From positions 1-30,825 of the IMG/VR virus record IMGVR_UViG_3300029624_000173: a DNA stretch of 30,825 nucleotides; one strand, given 5' to 3'. The translations under genes were made by a program, and so were the position numbers. Position 1 is the stretch's first letter. Each line of letters begins with the position of its first letter. The notes below the pieces were generated by a model. The model was not told where the DNA came from and ran no database searches. It saw only the letters and a list, made by a program, of their open reading frames with translations. Shown here one piece after another: positions 1 to 6,668 of the stretch. This DNA is from a virus.

Positions 1-165
1 CATCACTTTCTGGGAAACCATAACAGGTGAGAAACCTTTATCACCCTTAGCCTTTACCACCTCATAAACAAGATTAGAGACTGGGAAAAGCTGAGATAAT
101 TCTTTGACAACTCGATATTCTAGGGCGCGGGGGTCGGCGTCGGGGGCGCACGGGGCAGGGGTCAT
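1..165 (-). CDS. Partial RRXRR / IscB-like protein fragment, C-terminus beyond window
   Basis: The reverse strand is open from an ATG at 165 to the window edge (55 codons). The AT-rich part reads EYRVVKELSQLFPVSNLVYE and then a stretch ending GFSPVMVSQKVM. From memory this resembles the RRXRR/IscB-like proteins of cyanobacteria and IS200/IS605-associated elements, which carry an EYRVxKEL...GFSPVMVxQK stretch; no search was made. The first 15 codons are GC-rich like the host and the remaining 40 are AT-rich, with the change at about 122. The true start could lie elsewhere if the junction is a recombination or assembly break. What is seen is an open frame with strong composition contrast; the family name is an inference of moderate strength. 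Confidence 0.42.
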   Translation of the reverse strand, partial: MTPAPCAPDADPRALEYRVVKELSQLFPVSNLVYEVVKAKGDKGFSPVMVSQKVM

Positions 166-240
166 GGGCGGCCTCGCGGGCTCGGCGCCGCCGGCGGCGG
201 GTGCGGGCGGTGCATCGGTGTGACGAGAGAGCCTTAGCAG

Positions 241-1305
241 ATGATCTTTCGCAGCGACAACGTGGCCGGCGTCGCGCCGGAAATTCTCGACGCGATCGTC
301 CGCAACGCGGGCGGGACGGCCGCGCCCTACGGCGCCGACGACGCGACCGCCCGGCTGCACGACGCCTTTGCCGAAGCGTTCGAGACCGACGACCTCGCCG
401 TCTTCCCGCTCGTCACCGGCAGCGCGGCCAACGCCCTCTCGCTCGCCCTGCTGACGCCGCCCTGGGGCGCGGTCTACGCCGAGGCGTCCGCCCACGCGAT
501 CGTCGACGAATGCGGCGGTCCCGAGCTGCAGACCGGCGGGGCCCGGCTGGTCGGGCTGCCGGGACGCCACGGCAAGCTCGACGCCGAAACCCTCGACGCG
601 GCGTTGGCCGACTCGGGTGCGGGCGACGTCCACCATGTCCAGCCGGCGGCCCTGACGCTGACCCAGGCGACCGAGGCGGGCACGGTCTACACCCCCGACG
701 AGGTCGCGGCGCTGGCCGCCGTCGCCCGCCGCCGCGGGCTGGGCGTCCACATGGACGGCGCGCGCTTCGCCAATGCGGTCGCGGCCGGTACGGCCGCGCC
801 GGCGGACCTGACCTGGCGCGCCGGCGTCGACGTCCTGAGCTTCGGCGCGACCAAGAACGGCTGCCTGGCGGCCGAGGCCATCGTGCTGTTCGGCCGCGAT
901 CCGGCGCGCGAGGCGGAGTTGGGCTTCCGGCGCAAGCGTGCCGGGCATCTGCTGTCGAAGATGCGCTTCGTCTCCGTCCAGCTCGAGGCGTATCTGGCCG
1001 GCGGCCTGTGGCTCGACCTGGCGCGGCGGGCCAACGCCGCCGCGGCGCGGCTCGGTGCGGGGCTGGCCGCGCTGCCGGGCTGCGCGCCGGTCCACCCGGT
1101 CGAGGCCAACGAGGTCTTCGCCCCGCTGCCCGAGGCGGTGCGGCGGGCCTACGACGACAACGGCATCGGCTGGGGCCCCTGGGATTCGGCCACGGCGCGC
1201 ATGGTCGCCGCCTTCGACACGACCGACGCCGACGTGGACCGGGCGGTCGCCGTCGCCCGCGACGCGCTGGCCGCCGCGGCGCTCACCGCCGCGGCCGGCC
1301 GCTGA
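241..1305 (+). CDS. ltaE: Low-specificity L-threonine aldolase (PLP-dependent)
   Basis: Predicted cytosolic fold-type I PLP enzyme that splits L-threonine or L-allo-threonine into glycine and acetaldehyde. The 354 residues match the usual length of about 340-360. The N-terminus has the RSDNVAG start typical of the family. HMDGARFANA at residues 170-179 supplies the aspartate that contacts the pyridine nitrogen and an arginine. SFGATKNG around residue 205 holds the Schiff-base lysine (K205). The ATG at 241 is chosen because the family motif starts within five residues; a weak GAGAG lies upstream. The gene converges on the FkbM gene with a 23-base overlap of 3' ends. It looks like an intact host gene unrelated to the prophage. 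Confidence 0.9.
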   Translation: MIFRSDNVAGVAPEILDAIVRNAGGTAAPYGADDATARLHDAFAEAFETDDLAVFPLVTGSAANALSLALLTPPWGAVYAEASAHAIVDECGGPELQTGGARLVGLPGRHGKLDAETLDAALADSGAGDVHHVQPAALTLTQATEAGTVYTPDEVAALAAVARRRGLGVHMDGARFANAVAAGTAAPADLTWRAGVDVLSFGATKNGCLAAEAIVLFGRDPAREAELGFRRKRAGHLLSKMRFVSVQLEAYLAGGLWLDLARRANAAAARLGAGLAALPGCAPVHPVEANEVFAPLPEAVRRAYDDNGIGWGPWDSATARMVAAFDTTDADVDRAVAVARDALAAAALTAAAGR

Positions 1306-2092
1306 CCGACCCGCCATCGCCCGGGCCGGCGGCGGGGCCCGCCGGCAGCCGGGCGAAGACGTCGACGTGGCCCGGCTCGCCGGAGAGCCGGGCCCGAAGG
1401 GTCGGCGCGTCGACCCAGTCGGGAAAGGCGAAGGCGCCGCCCTCGCCGCGCACCAGGTTGTAGCGGTAGGCCCCGAGGGCCTCGAGCCGCCGCAACGCCG
1501 CCTCGGCGGCCGCCGGCGCGGCGGCCAGCGCCTCGAAGCTGATGAGGTCGAGCGGCGTGTGAAGCCCGGCGAGGACGTCGGCCTCGCCGCCCTCGACGTC
1601 GATCTTGACGTAAGCCGGCCGGCCGTAGCGGGCGATCAGCCGGTCCAGGGTCTCCACCGGCACGTCGGCCGTGCCGTCCCACCGGACCTGGCTGAACCCG
1701 GGATCGGTCCGGACGGCGCCGATCCAGTCGGCGTGCAGCGTGCTGACCGTCGGGTGCCGCCGGCTGATGCGCAAGACGGCCTCGCCCGCGGCGCCGCCGA
1801 GCGCCGCCCCGACCAGGATCACGCGCGGCTCGCCGGCGAACAGACGACGCAGCAGGGCCAGGAACACGGGCTGGGGCTCGATCGCGACGACGCGCGCCCC
1901 GGCGTCGATCAGCGCGCGCGCCCGGTGTCCGACATGGGCGCCGACGTCGAAGACCAGCGCGCCCTCGGGAAGGATGCCGGCGTAGAAGCGGACGTGCCGC
2001 CGCCGGGCGCCGCGGTCGGCCCAATAGATCCGGATCGACCGCGCCAGGCCGAGGGCGGTGGCGACGCCGTCGGCAAGCCGTCGGAAGCTCAC
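1283..2092 (-). CDS. FkbM family SAM-dependent methyltransferase
   Basis: Predicted class I methyltransferase of 269 residues. VFDVGAHVG at residues 47-55 is the glycine-rich SAM-binding loop, IEPQP follows as the acidic ribose-binding strand end, and VKIDVEGGE at 162-170 is the signature of FkbM proteins. Members O-methylate sugars or polyketide-type substrates; the substrate here cannot be told. The start is a GTG at 2092 that overlaps the TGA of the upstream yceI-like gene (GTGA), so the two are probably translationally coupled. The frame stays open upstream to 2905, but that stretch is an antisense-free read-through of the yceI gene and not coding. The 3' end overlaps ltaE by 23 bases. 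Confidence 0.85.
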   Translation of the reverse strand: MSFRRLADGVATALGLARSIRIYWADRGARRRHVRFYAGILPEGALVFDVGAHVGHRARALIDAGARVVAIEPQPVFLALLRRLFAGEPRVILVGAALGGAAGEAVLRISRRHPTVSTLHADWIGAVRTDPGFSQVRWDGTADVPVETLDRLIARYGRPAYVKIDVEGGEADVLAGLHTPLDLISFEALAAAPAAAEAALRRLEALGAYRYNLVRGEGGAFAFPDWVDAPTLRARLSGEPGHVDVFARLPAGPAAGPGDGGSVSGRPRR

Positions 2093-2796
2093 TCCTGACG
2101 CCGGGCCTCGGCCTCGATCAGCAGGCTGACCCGGTCGCCGACCAGGCCCGAGTCGACGCCGTAGGTCATGCCCCAGTCCGACCGGTCGATCGCGCCCCGG
2201 ACCGAGACGCCGACGACGTACGCGGGCGGGAATCCGGGGGGGTACGCGCCGATCTTGTTCAGCGTGACGTCGAGGGTGATCGGCCGGGTCTCGCCGCGCA
2301 GGGTCAGGTCGCCGGTGACCGTGCCGGTCGTCTCGCCGGAGGCCTCGGCGCCGGTCATGACGAAAGTCATCTCGGGATGGGTCTCGGCGTCGAGGAAGTC
2401 GCCGCTGCGTACATGCTCGTCCCGGGCCTCGTGGAAGGTGTCGACGCTGGCTGTGCGCACGACGACCTCGAGGTCGGAGAGCGTGCGCGTGGCTTCGTCG
2501 AAGACGAAGGACCCCTCGACGTCGCGGAACAGGCCCAGCGTATCGGCGTAGCCGATGTGGCTGACCAGGAAGCCGACCGTCAGGTGCTCGGGATCGAGGA
2601 CGAAGCGCTGCGGCTCGGCCCGGGCGCCGGAGGGCGCCGCGACGATCGCGGCGGCCAGCGCCACGCCCGCGACAGCGGTCGACAGCCCCGGTCGCCGGCT
2701 CGAAGACTCGTCCCGACGGGATGACGGGCGTGCGGGCGACGGGCGCGTCGCGGACGGGCGGCAGGTGGCGGCGCGGCGGGCGGGCAGGGGCGTCAT
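2089..2796 (-). CDS. YceI family periplasmic lipid-binding-like protein
   Basis: YceI-domain lipocalin-like beta-barrel of 235 residues, probably periplasmic. A long N-region rich in Arg and Ser is followed by a hydrophobic stretch and an ARA/EPQ signal peptidase-like site near residue 65. The mature part starts RFVLDPEHL and contains FLVSHIGYADTLGLF, which matches the YceI pattern (DxxHS.v.F.v.H.g.s...G.F). The family binds isoprenoid-like lipids; no particular ligand is implied here. The start at 2796 is chosen over upstream in-frame codons because AGGAG lies eight bases before it. It overlaps the FkbM start by four bases, so the two likely form one transcript. Confidence 0.85.
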   Translation of the reverse strand: MTPLPARRAATCRPSATRPSPARPSSRRDESSSRRPGLSTAVAGVALAAAIVAAPSGARAEPQRFVLDPEHLTVGFLVSHIGYADTLGLFRDVEGSFVFDEATRTLSDLEVVVRTASVDTFHEARDEHVRSGDFLDAETHPEMTFVMTGAEASGETTGTVTGDLTLRGETRPITLDVTLNKIGAYPPGFPPAYVVGVSVRGAIDRSDWGMTYGVDSGLVGDRVSLLIEAEARRQE

Positions 2797-3014
2797 CTGT
2801 GTCTCCTGGGCGATCGGCCGGACGGCGCGGTCTCGATCCCTGGAGATAGGCGATCGCGTCGACGAGGAAACCCGTTCCGGCACGCCGGCGCGCCCAGCGA
2901 CGCACCAGCGGACCGGCGCCGCCGCGTCGGCAGCCTGGTAAGGCACGGGAGTCGGCCCGGACGCCCCCTTGCGTTCCCGCGCCGATTGTCCTATCTCTCC
3001 GGCCACTGCCTCGG

Positions 3015-3090
3015 GTCCCCTTCGTCTAGAGGCCTAGGACACCGCCCTCTCACGGCGGCAACAGGGGTTCGAATCCCCTAGGGGACGCCA
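3015..3090 (+). tRNA. tRNA-Glu (anticodon CTC)
   Basis: Full cloverleaf. The acceptor arm GTCCCCT pairs with AGGGGAC, then comes a G discriminator and an encoded CCA (3088-3090). The anticodon stem CCGCC/GGCGG encloses CTCTCAC with anticodon CTC. The T arm has GGTTCGAATCC. A tyrosine-integrase remnant starts 50 bases downstream, so this tRNA 3' end is the probable prophage attachment gene. Confidence 0.95.
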
Positions 3091-3120
3091 GCACTTAGCC
3101 GAATTTGGAGACCCCGTTTC

Positions 3121-3136
3121 TGTGACACGTGTCACA
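3121..3136. promoter_or_regulatory. Perfect 16-bp palindrome TGTGACACGTGTCACA
   Basis: A perfect palindrome lies between the tRNA end and the integrase stop codon. It fits the TGTGA-N6-TCACA pattern bound by CRP/FNR-type regulators exactly. Given its place at the presumed attachment region it could instead be an arm-type site for the integrase or excisionase. The symmetry is seen; the binding protein is inference. Confidence 0.5.
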
Positions 3137-3139
3137 GTT

Positions 3140-3520
3140 TCAGCCTTCCAGCGCCCGCACGGCGTCGGTGAGGTAGTCGGGGTCGAACTTGCGGTACACC
3201 CTTCTAAGCGTGTCGGGGTCGCAGGCCAGCAGGTCGGCCGCCTCGTCGATCGGAATTCGCGCCATCGCCAGCCACGAGGCCGCGGTGTGGCGCAGGACGT
3301 GCGGGGTGACGTCCGGCCCCAGGCCCGCGCGCGCTCGTGCGCGCTGGAACGGCCAGCGACTGACGGTCACGGGCTGTCCGTTCCATTCGATCACGTGGCC
3401 GCTGGTCCGCGCCCTGTAGGCTTCCTCCATCGCCGCGCGGAGCTTCGGGCCCATCGGCACGATGCCGCGGCGCTTGGCGTGCTCGACCTTGCCGGGCAGC
3501 GCGCCGCGCCGGGCTGGCGG
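3140..3520 (-). pseudogene. int: Tyrosine recombinase (integrase), C-terminal catalytic fragment
   Basis: The reverse strand encodes the C-terminal catalytic half of a phage tyrosine recombinase. HVLRHTAASWLA carries the HxxR box, and RRVYRKFDPDYL near the end carries the nucleophile tyrosine. The readable homology goes back to about 3520 (AKRRGIVPMGPKLRAAMEE and the residues before it). The N-terminal arm- and core-binding domains are missing: upstream the frame stays open but reads low-complexity residues opposite a plus-strand gene end. Full enzymes of this type are about 350-400 residues and barely a third remains, so it is unlikely to be active. The gene points at tRNA-Glu, as expected for an integrase beside its attachment site. 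An intact downstream Met at 3460 could still give a 106-residue product. Confidence 0.8.
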
Positions 3521-3595
3521 GATTGGTCCGACGCCGAGGGCGGCCGCTGGGTGCTGCTGCCCGTCCTCATCTTCACGGCCGCCGGGTCGGGGTGA
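3506..3595 (+). pseudogene. 3' remnant of an unidentified phage gene
   Basis: The plus frame ending at a TGA at 3595 reads RWVLLPVLIFTAAGSG before its stop, and that stop overlaps the GTG start of the next gene as GTGA, the spacing style of real phage operons. Upstream of about 3506 the same frame only reads antisense to the integrase remnant, so the 5' part was probably lost where the two fragments were joined. The gene cannot be identified from about 25 residues. Confidence 0.3.
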
Positions 3596-3792
3596 CGGGC
3601 ATCGGCGTCGCGCCGAATGGCGGGGCGGACGGGCGGGTCATTGCCGCGCTGGCGCCCGGCGATCCGGTCCCGATCAAGGGGCCTTGCGTCCGCCTGGGTG
3701 GGCCGCCGGCGCCGGTCGGCGACGGCCGTTGCGCCAAGATCGCCCTGATAGAGGATCCCCTGACCGCCCTGCGCCTCGCCGCGACCGGCTAG
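3592..3792 (+). CDS. Small phage hypothetical protein, 66 aa
   Basis: Unrecognised 66-residue protein starting at a GTG that overlaps the previous stop (GTGA). It is rich in Gly, Pro and Ala, with an AALAPGDPVPIKGPCVRL stretch and two Cys, and no signal peptide or membrane segment. Its support is the translational coupling, the position at the head of a plus-strand phage cluster, and codon use like its neighbours. No function can be proposed. Confidence 0.45.
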   Translation: MTGIGVAPNGGADGRVIAALAPGDPVPIKGPCVRLGGPPAPVGDGRCAKIALIEDPLTALRLAATG

Positions 3793-3831
3793 TCCGTCTG
3801 GGCGCCGGTGCCGGGAACGGCTTGGACGGAG

Positions 3832-4050
3832 ATGAAGGAACTCGCCCTGCCGCCGGAGATCAGTCTCGTCTTCGTCCCGCACGAGGCGACGGATGACGGC
3901 CACCTGCGCCGGCTGCGCGGCGGACTCTCAAGGCCCGACGTAGCTGGTGGGTGGGGCCGCCAGGTCTTCTCCCTGCCGGAGCGGGAGATCCGCTCTGCGC
4001 TCGCCTTCTGCTGGACGCCGCCCCGGGCCCGGCGGGGCGGTCGGGTATGA
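3832..4050 (+). CDS. Small phage hypothetical protein, 72 aa
   Basis: Unrecognised protein beginning MKELALPPEISLVFVPHEAT. The ATG at 3832 has a GGACGGAG directly before it; a GTG at 3808 would add eight residues but has no visible ribosome-binding site. The stop overlaps the ATG of the cupin-like gene (ATGA at 4047), which supports a real, coupled gene. The C-terminus is basic and proline-rich. It is probably part of the same early phage transcript as the cupin-like and methyltransferase genes. Confidence 0.5.
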   Translation: MKELALPPEISLVFVPHEATDDGHLRRLRGGLSRPDVAGGWGRQVFSLPEREIRSALAFCWTPPRARRGGRV

Positions 4051-4607
4051 GGATCCCCGAGACCCTGCGCCGTCGGCTGGCCGCCCGGGCCGCGCGGATC
4101 ATGGGCACGCGGCGGCCGGACGTGGTGATCGGCCCGGGCGCCGATCCGTACCTCCTGCGCTGGCACCTGATCCCGCGCAACCGCCTGTGCAACGTCTATC
4201 TCCACCGGTTCTGCCGGTCGGACGACGATCGCGCGCTGCACGACCACCCGTGGGCCTCGGTCTCGGTGATCCTTGTCAACGGGTACTACGAGGCCGTGCC
4301 GGCGGACCTGCGGCGGCCCGCGGGCACCAAGCGCCTGGTCGACCGGCCGGAGGGCTCGGTCTCGGCCCGGCGCGCGCGCTCGGCCCACCGGATCCTCCTG
4401 CGCGCGCCGGCCGCAACACGGGTCGGTCGGCTGGCGCAGGAACTGACACTCTCCCCGCGAGGCCGCGTTCCCGAGGCGACGACCCTTTTCCTGACCGGGC
4501 CGAAGGTCCGCGACTGGGGCTTCTGGTGCCCGAAGGGATGGATTCCCTGGCAGCGCTTCGTCGATCCGGGGAATTCCGGACAGATCGGCCCGGGATGCGA
4601 AGGATGA
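4047..4607 (+). CDS. Phage cupin-like protein with HDHPW and WGFWCPKGW motifs
   Basis: A 186-residue protein of a type often seen in phages and prophages, with the small beta-barrel pattern of a cupin-like fold. YLHRF at about 51-55 leads to a HDHPW motif at 65-69. A further His lies in RSAHRI (H114), and a tryptophan-rich WGFWCPKGW sits at 157-165. The histidines could form a metal site; no substrate is known to me. It starts at an ATG overlapping the previous stop and ends in an ATGA overlap with the adenine methyltransferase, so the two proteins are made from one message and may act together on phage DNA or nucleotides. The joint role is inference. Confidence 0.65.
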   Translation: MRIPETLRRRLAARAARIMGTRRPDVVIGPGADPYLLRWHLIPRNRLCNVYLHRFCRSDDDRALHDHPWASVSVILVNGYYEAVPADLRRPAGTKRLVDRPEGSVSARRARSAHRILLRAPAATRVGRLAQELTLSPRGRVPEATTLFLTGPKVRDWGFWCPKGWIPWQRFVDPGNSGQIGPGCEG

Positions 4608-5227
4608 CCGAGGCGCCGCCGCTCGACAGCCTGCCGGCGGGGCGCTGGCCGGTGATCCTGGCCGATCCGCCGTGGCGGTTCGCGACGTGGTCGCACCGCG
4701 GGCAGGGCAAGGGCGCCGAGCAGCACTACCGCACGATGCCGACGGCGGATATCGCCGCCCTGCCGGTCGGACCGCTGGCGGCGCCGGGGGCGCAGCTCTT
4801 CGTGTGGGCGCGCTGGCCCATGCTGCCCGATGCGCTGGCCGTCATGTCGGCTTGGGGGGCGCCCTACAGGAGCGGCGCGTTCGTCTGGGTGAAGACGGGT
4901 GGCGGTTCCGCGCGGCGACTGTTCCTGACGGAGCAGGACGTGCGCATGGGCCTCGGCTACGGCACCCGCATCGACACGGAGGTCGTGCTGCGCGGCGTCT
5001 GGCCCGGCCGGCAGCCCAAGGTCCGCGACCACGGCGTCCGCCAGACCGTCTTCGCGCCGGTCGCCCGACATTCCGAGAAGCCGGAGGCGATCCAGGACGA
5101 CATCGAGCGGCTCTACGCCGGCCCCTACCTCGAGCTCTTCGCGCGGCGCGTGCGGGCGGGCTGGAGCGCGTGGGGGGACGAGGTGGGATTCGTGGAGGCG
5201 GTACCGGAGCAGGAGATGGTGGGGTGA
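4604..5227 (+). CDS. MT-A70 family adenine-specific methyltransferase
   Basis: A 207-residue N6-adenine methyltransferase of the MT-A70 type found in many phages. WPVILADPPWRFATWS carries the catalytic DPPW at residues 21-24. SAM-binding and target-recognition stretches follow (LFVWARWPMLPDALAVM; RGVWPGRQPKV; RHSEKPEAIQDDIERLY). The ending, with an ELFARR motif near the C-terminus, is typical. No restriction partner is adjacent, so it is probably an orphan phage enzyme that protects or marks phage DNA, or regulates. The start at 4604 is chosen for its ATGA overlap; an ATG nine bases earlier is possible. The recognition sequence cannot be predicted. Confidence 0.85.
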   Translation: MTEAPPLDSLPAGRWPVILADPPWRFATWSHRGQGKGAEQHYRTMPTADIAALPVGPLAAPGAQLFVWARWPMLPDALAVMSAWGAPYRSGAFVWVKTGGGSARRLFLTEQDVRMGLGYGTRIDTEVVLRGVWPGRQPKVRDHGVRQTVFAPVARHSEKPEAIQDDIERLYAGPYLELFARRVRAGWSAWGDEVGFVEAVPEQEMVG

Positions 5228-5229
5228 GA

Positions 5230-5856
5230 CTACAGCATCTTGTCACTACGCGACCCGCCCATGCGGTTGAGCGCGGCTGCATATCGGGTCTCGACGTATT
5301 GGCGCCCCGGAATCACCTCTGCCTGGGTGATCGAGCCGATGCGCGCCTCCTTGGCCAGCATCTCGGCTGTCCTGGGCAGGGCGCGTACGACGTGCTGCAG
5401 GAGCTCACCTGTCTCAATACGATTCTCAAGTGCCAGCTCGACAGAAACGTACTCGATCTCCTCGATTGGCTCGATGTCTTCAAGAAGCGCGTTCATCGCG
5501 GCGTAGAGACTTGTTACGCGCTGAGCAAGTTCAGCGGGAAGAAGCCCGATTTTATCGATATTGCCCTTGAATACTGGAAAATACTCTTTCCTGGCGCGAA
5601 ATCCCCACGATATGGGCCTTCCTTCGCGGGTCATGTCGTCGATGGTGAGATCCAGGCTCTCGCGATAAGCCCTGAACTCGATCAGGGCATGAATACTCGA
5701 AAGCTCGGCGGCCAGCGCCGCCGCAAGCGCACGCCGCTGGTCCTTGTCCCGCCTGATCGACAACGAGCGCTGAGCCCAGAAGCTCGCAGCGCCGCCGGCA
5801 AGAGCACCGATCAACGCGCTGGCGACCGGGATCAACCACAGCAAGGTGTCCTCCAT
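5230..5856 (-). CDS. Membrane-anchored hypothetical protein, 208 aa
   Basis: Unrecognised protein. An N-terminal membrane helix (about residues 6-30, LIPVASALIGALAGGAASFW) precedes a basic RSLSIRRDKDQRR stretch, then a long helical cytosolic region likely to form coiled coils. This 'one membrane helix plus helical domain' form is common among cargo proteins in prophages and hosts. The gene runs against the flanking phage genes and lies tail to tail with the methyltransferase only two bases away. Its GC content is lower than that of its neighbours, which suggests separate acquisition. There is no clear ribosome-binding site before the ATG at 5856. A role as a moron or defence protein is possible but unsupported. 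Confidence 0.6.
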   Translation of the reverse strand: MEDTLLWLIPVASALIGALAGGAASFWAQRSLSIRRDKDQRRALAAALAAELSSIHALIEFRAYRESLDLTIDDMTREGRPISWGFRARKEYFPVFKGNIDKIGLLPAELAQRVTSLYAAMNALLEDIEPIEEIEYVSVELALENRIETGELLQHVVRALPRTAEMLAKEARIGSITQAEVIPGRQYVETRYAAALNRMGGSRSDKML

Positions 5857-5937
5857 GGCGGTGTGCGTCCGTTCGCGCCTTTGGTCGTGGTCCTGGCGGT
5901 GCTCGATCTCTTTGCGCGAGGCCGAAGTCGGGGCCGG

Positions 5938-6372
5938 TCAGCCCGACTCCACCGTCAGCACGACGCGGCGGCCCATTCGGGCCAGCGCCCATTCGAGCCG
6001 GCCGATCTTGGTGGCGTGGCGGGGGTCGAGCATGCGGCGGGCCTCGGTCTCCTGGACGCCGAGGCGGGCGGCCAGGGCCGTCGTGGTCAGGCCGGCCTCG
6101 CGCACCGCCTCGTAGAGCGCGACCTTGGCCGCGATCAGCGCGCCCGGGGTCGTCGTCGGACGGCCGCGCGCCGGGCTCGCCGCCGGGATCGCCTCGCGCC
6201 GGGCGATCCGGCCGGCCAGGGCCTCCTCGAGGCAGTCGGCCGCCTCTTCGAGGGCCGCTTCCCGCGTGGGGCCGCCGGTATGGGCGGCGGGCACGTCGGG
6301 GAAGCCGACCAGCCACCAGCCGTCCTCGTCCGGCGTCAGATCGACCGGATAGCGATACTGGGTTTGCGCCAT
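5938..6372 (-). CDS. hicB: HicB family antitoxin with C-terminal helix-turn-helix
   Basis: A 144-residue antitoxin. The N-terminal partial RNase H-like fold starts YRYPVDLTPDEDGWWLVGFP (residues 6-25), the usual HicB pattern, with PDVPAAHTGG following. The C-terminal third (about 90-140) has a helix-turn-helix, TTTALAARLGVQETEARRML, so this is the DNA-binding type of HicB that can repress its own promoter. It starts 12 bases after the hicA stop, in the order hicA-hicB, and both are transcribed away from the primase gene. It should neutralise HicA by covering its active site. The paired GCACA-N4-TGTGC sites upstream of hicA are candidates for its operator. Confidence 0.88.
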   Translation of the reverse strand: MAQTQYRYPVDLTPDEDGWWLVGFPDVPAAHTGGPTREAALEEAADCLEEALAGRIARREAIPAASPARGRPTTTPGALIAAKVALYEAVREAGLTTTALAARLGVQETEARRMLDPRHATKIGRLEWALARMGRRVVLTVESG

Positions 6373-6384
6373 GACTCTCTCCCC

Positions 6385-6591
6385 TCAGATGTCGGTGGGC
6401 CGAAGCCCGAGGTCCCGGCACAGGGCATGCAGGAGCCCCTTCTTGATCTCGCCCGTCGGCACGACGGTGTGACGGTCCCCGTAGTAGAGCGTCTGGTGCC
6501 CGCCCTTGCCGCGCGTCGGGTCGACACGGACGTCGACGCCCGCCTTGCGGCCTTGCTTGCGCACCCTGCGGATGAATTCGGCCCCGTTCAT
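6385..6591 (-). CDS. hicA: HicA family toxin (mRNA interferase)
   Basis: A 68-residue toxin with the double-stranded RNA-binding-like fold. It begins MNGAEFIRRVRKQG, and GKGGHQTLYY around residue 30 holds the catalytic histidine (H32). TVVPTGEIKKGLLHALCRDL is the usual C-terminal helix segment. The ATG at 6591 is chosen because the family starts there; upstream in-frame codons would add 17 residues that fall in the operator region. It is a type II toxin that cleaves mRNA when HicB is lost. The pair may stabilise the prophage or act as an abortive-infection module. Confidence 0.88.
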   Translation of the reverse strand: MNGAEFIRRVRKQGRKAGVDVRVDPTRGKGGHQTLYYGDRHTVVPTGEIKKGLLHALCRDLGLRPTDI

Positions 6592-6603
6592 GGGCCGAAC
6601 GTC

Positions 6604-6617
6604 GCACATTCCTGTGC
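6604..6617. promoter_or_regulatory. Inverted repeat GCACA-N4-TGTGC, operator-like copy 1
   Basis: GCACATTCCTGTGC lies 13 bases upstream of the hicA start. It shares exact half-sites and spacing with the copy at 6637-6650, with centres 33 bases apart (about three helical turns). This fits a dimeric helix-turn-helix repressor such as HicB. The binding protein is inferred from position. Confidence 0.55.
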
Positions 6618-6636
6618 GGCACGCAACGGCGAAATC

Positions 6637-6650
6637 GCACAAATTTGTGC
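6637..6650. promoter_or_regulatory. Inverted repeat GCACA-N4-TGTGC, operator-like copy 2
   Basis: GCACAAATTTGTGC is a fully palindromic version of the copy at 6604-6617. It sits 18 bases before the primase start and on the far side of the hicA promoter region, so one repressor bound here could affect both hicAB and the primase-helicase transcript. Confidence 0.55.
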
Positions 6651-6668
6651 TGTTCCGGGGCGCCGGGA

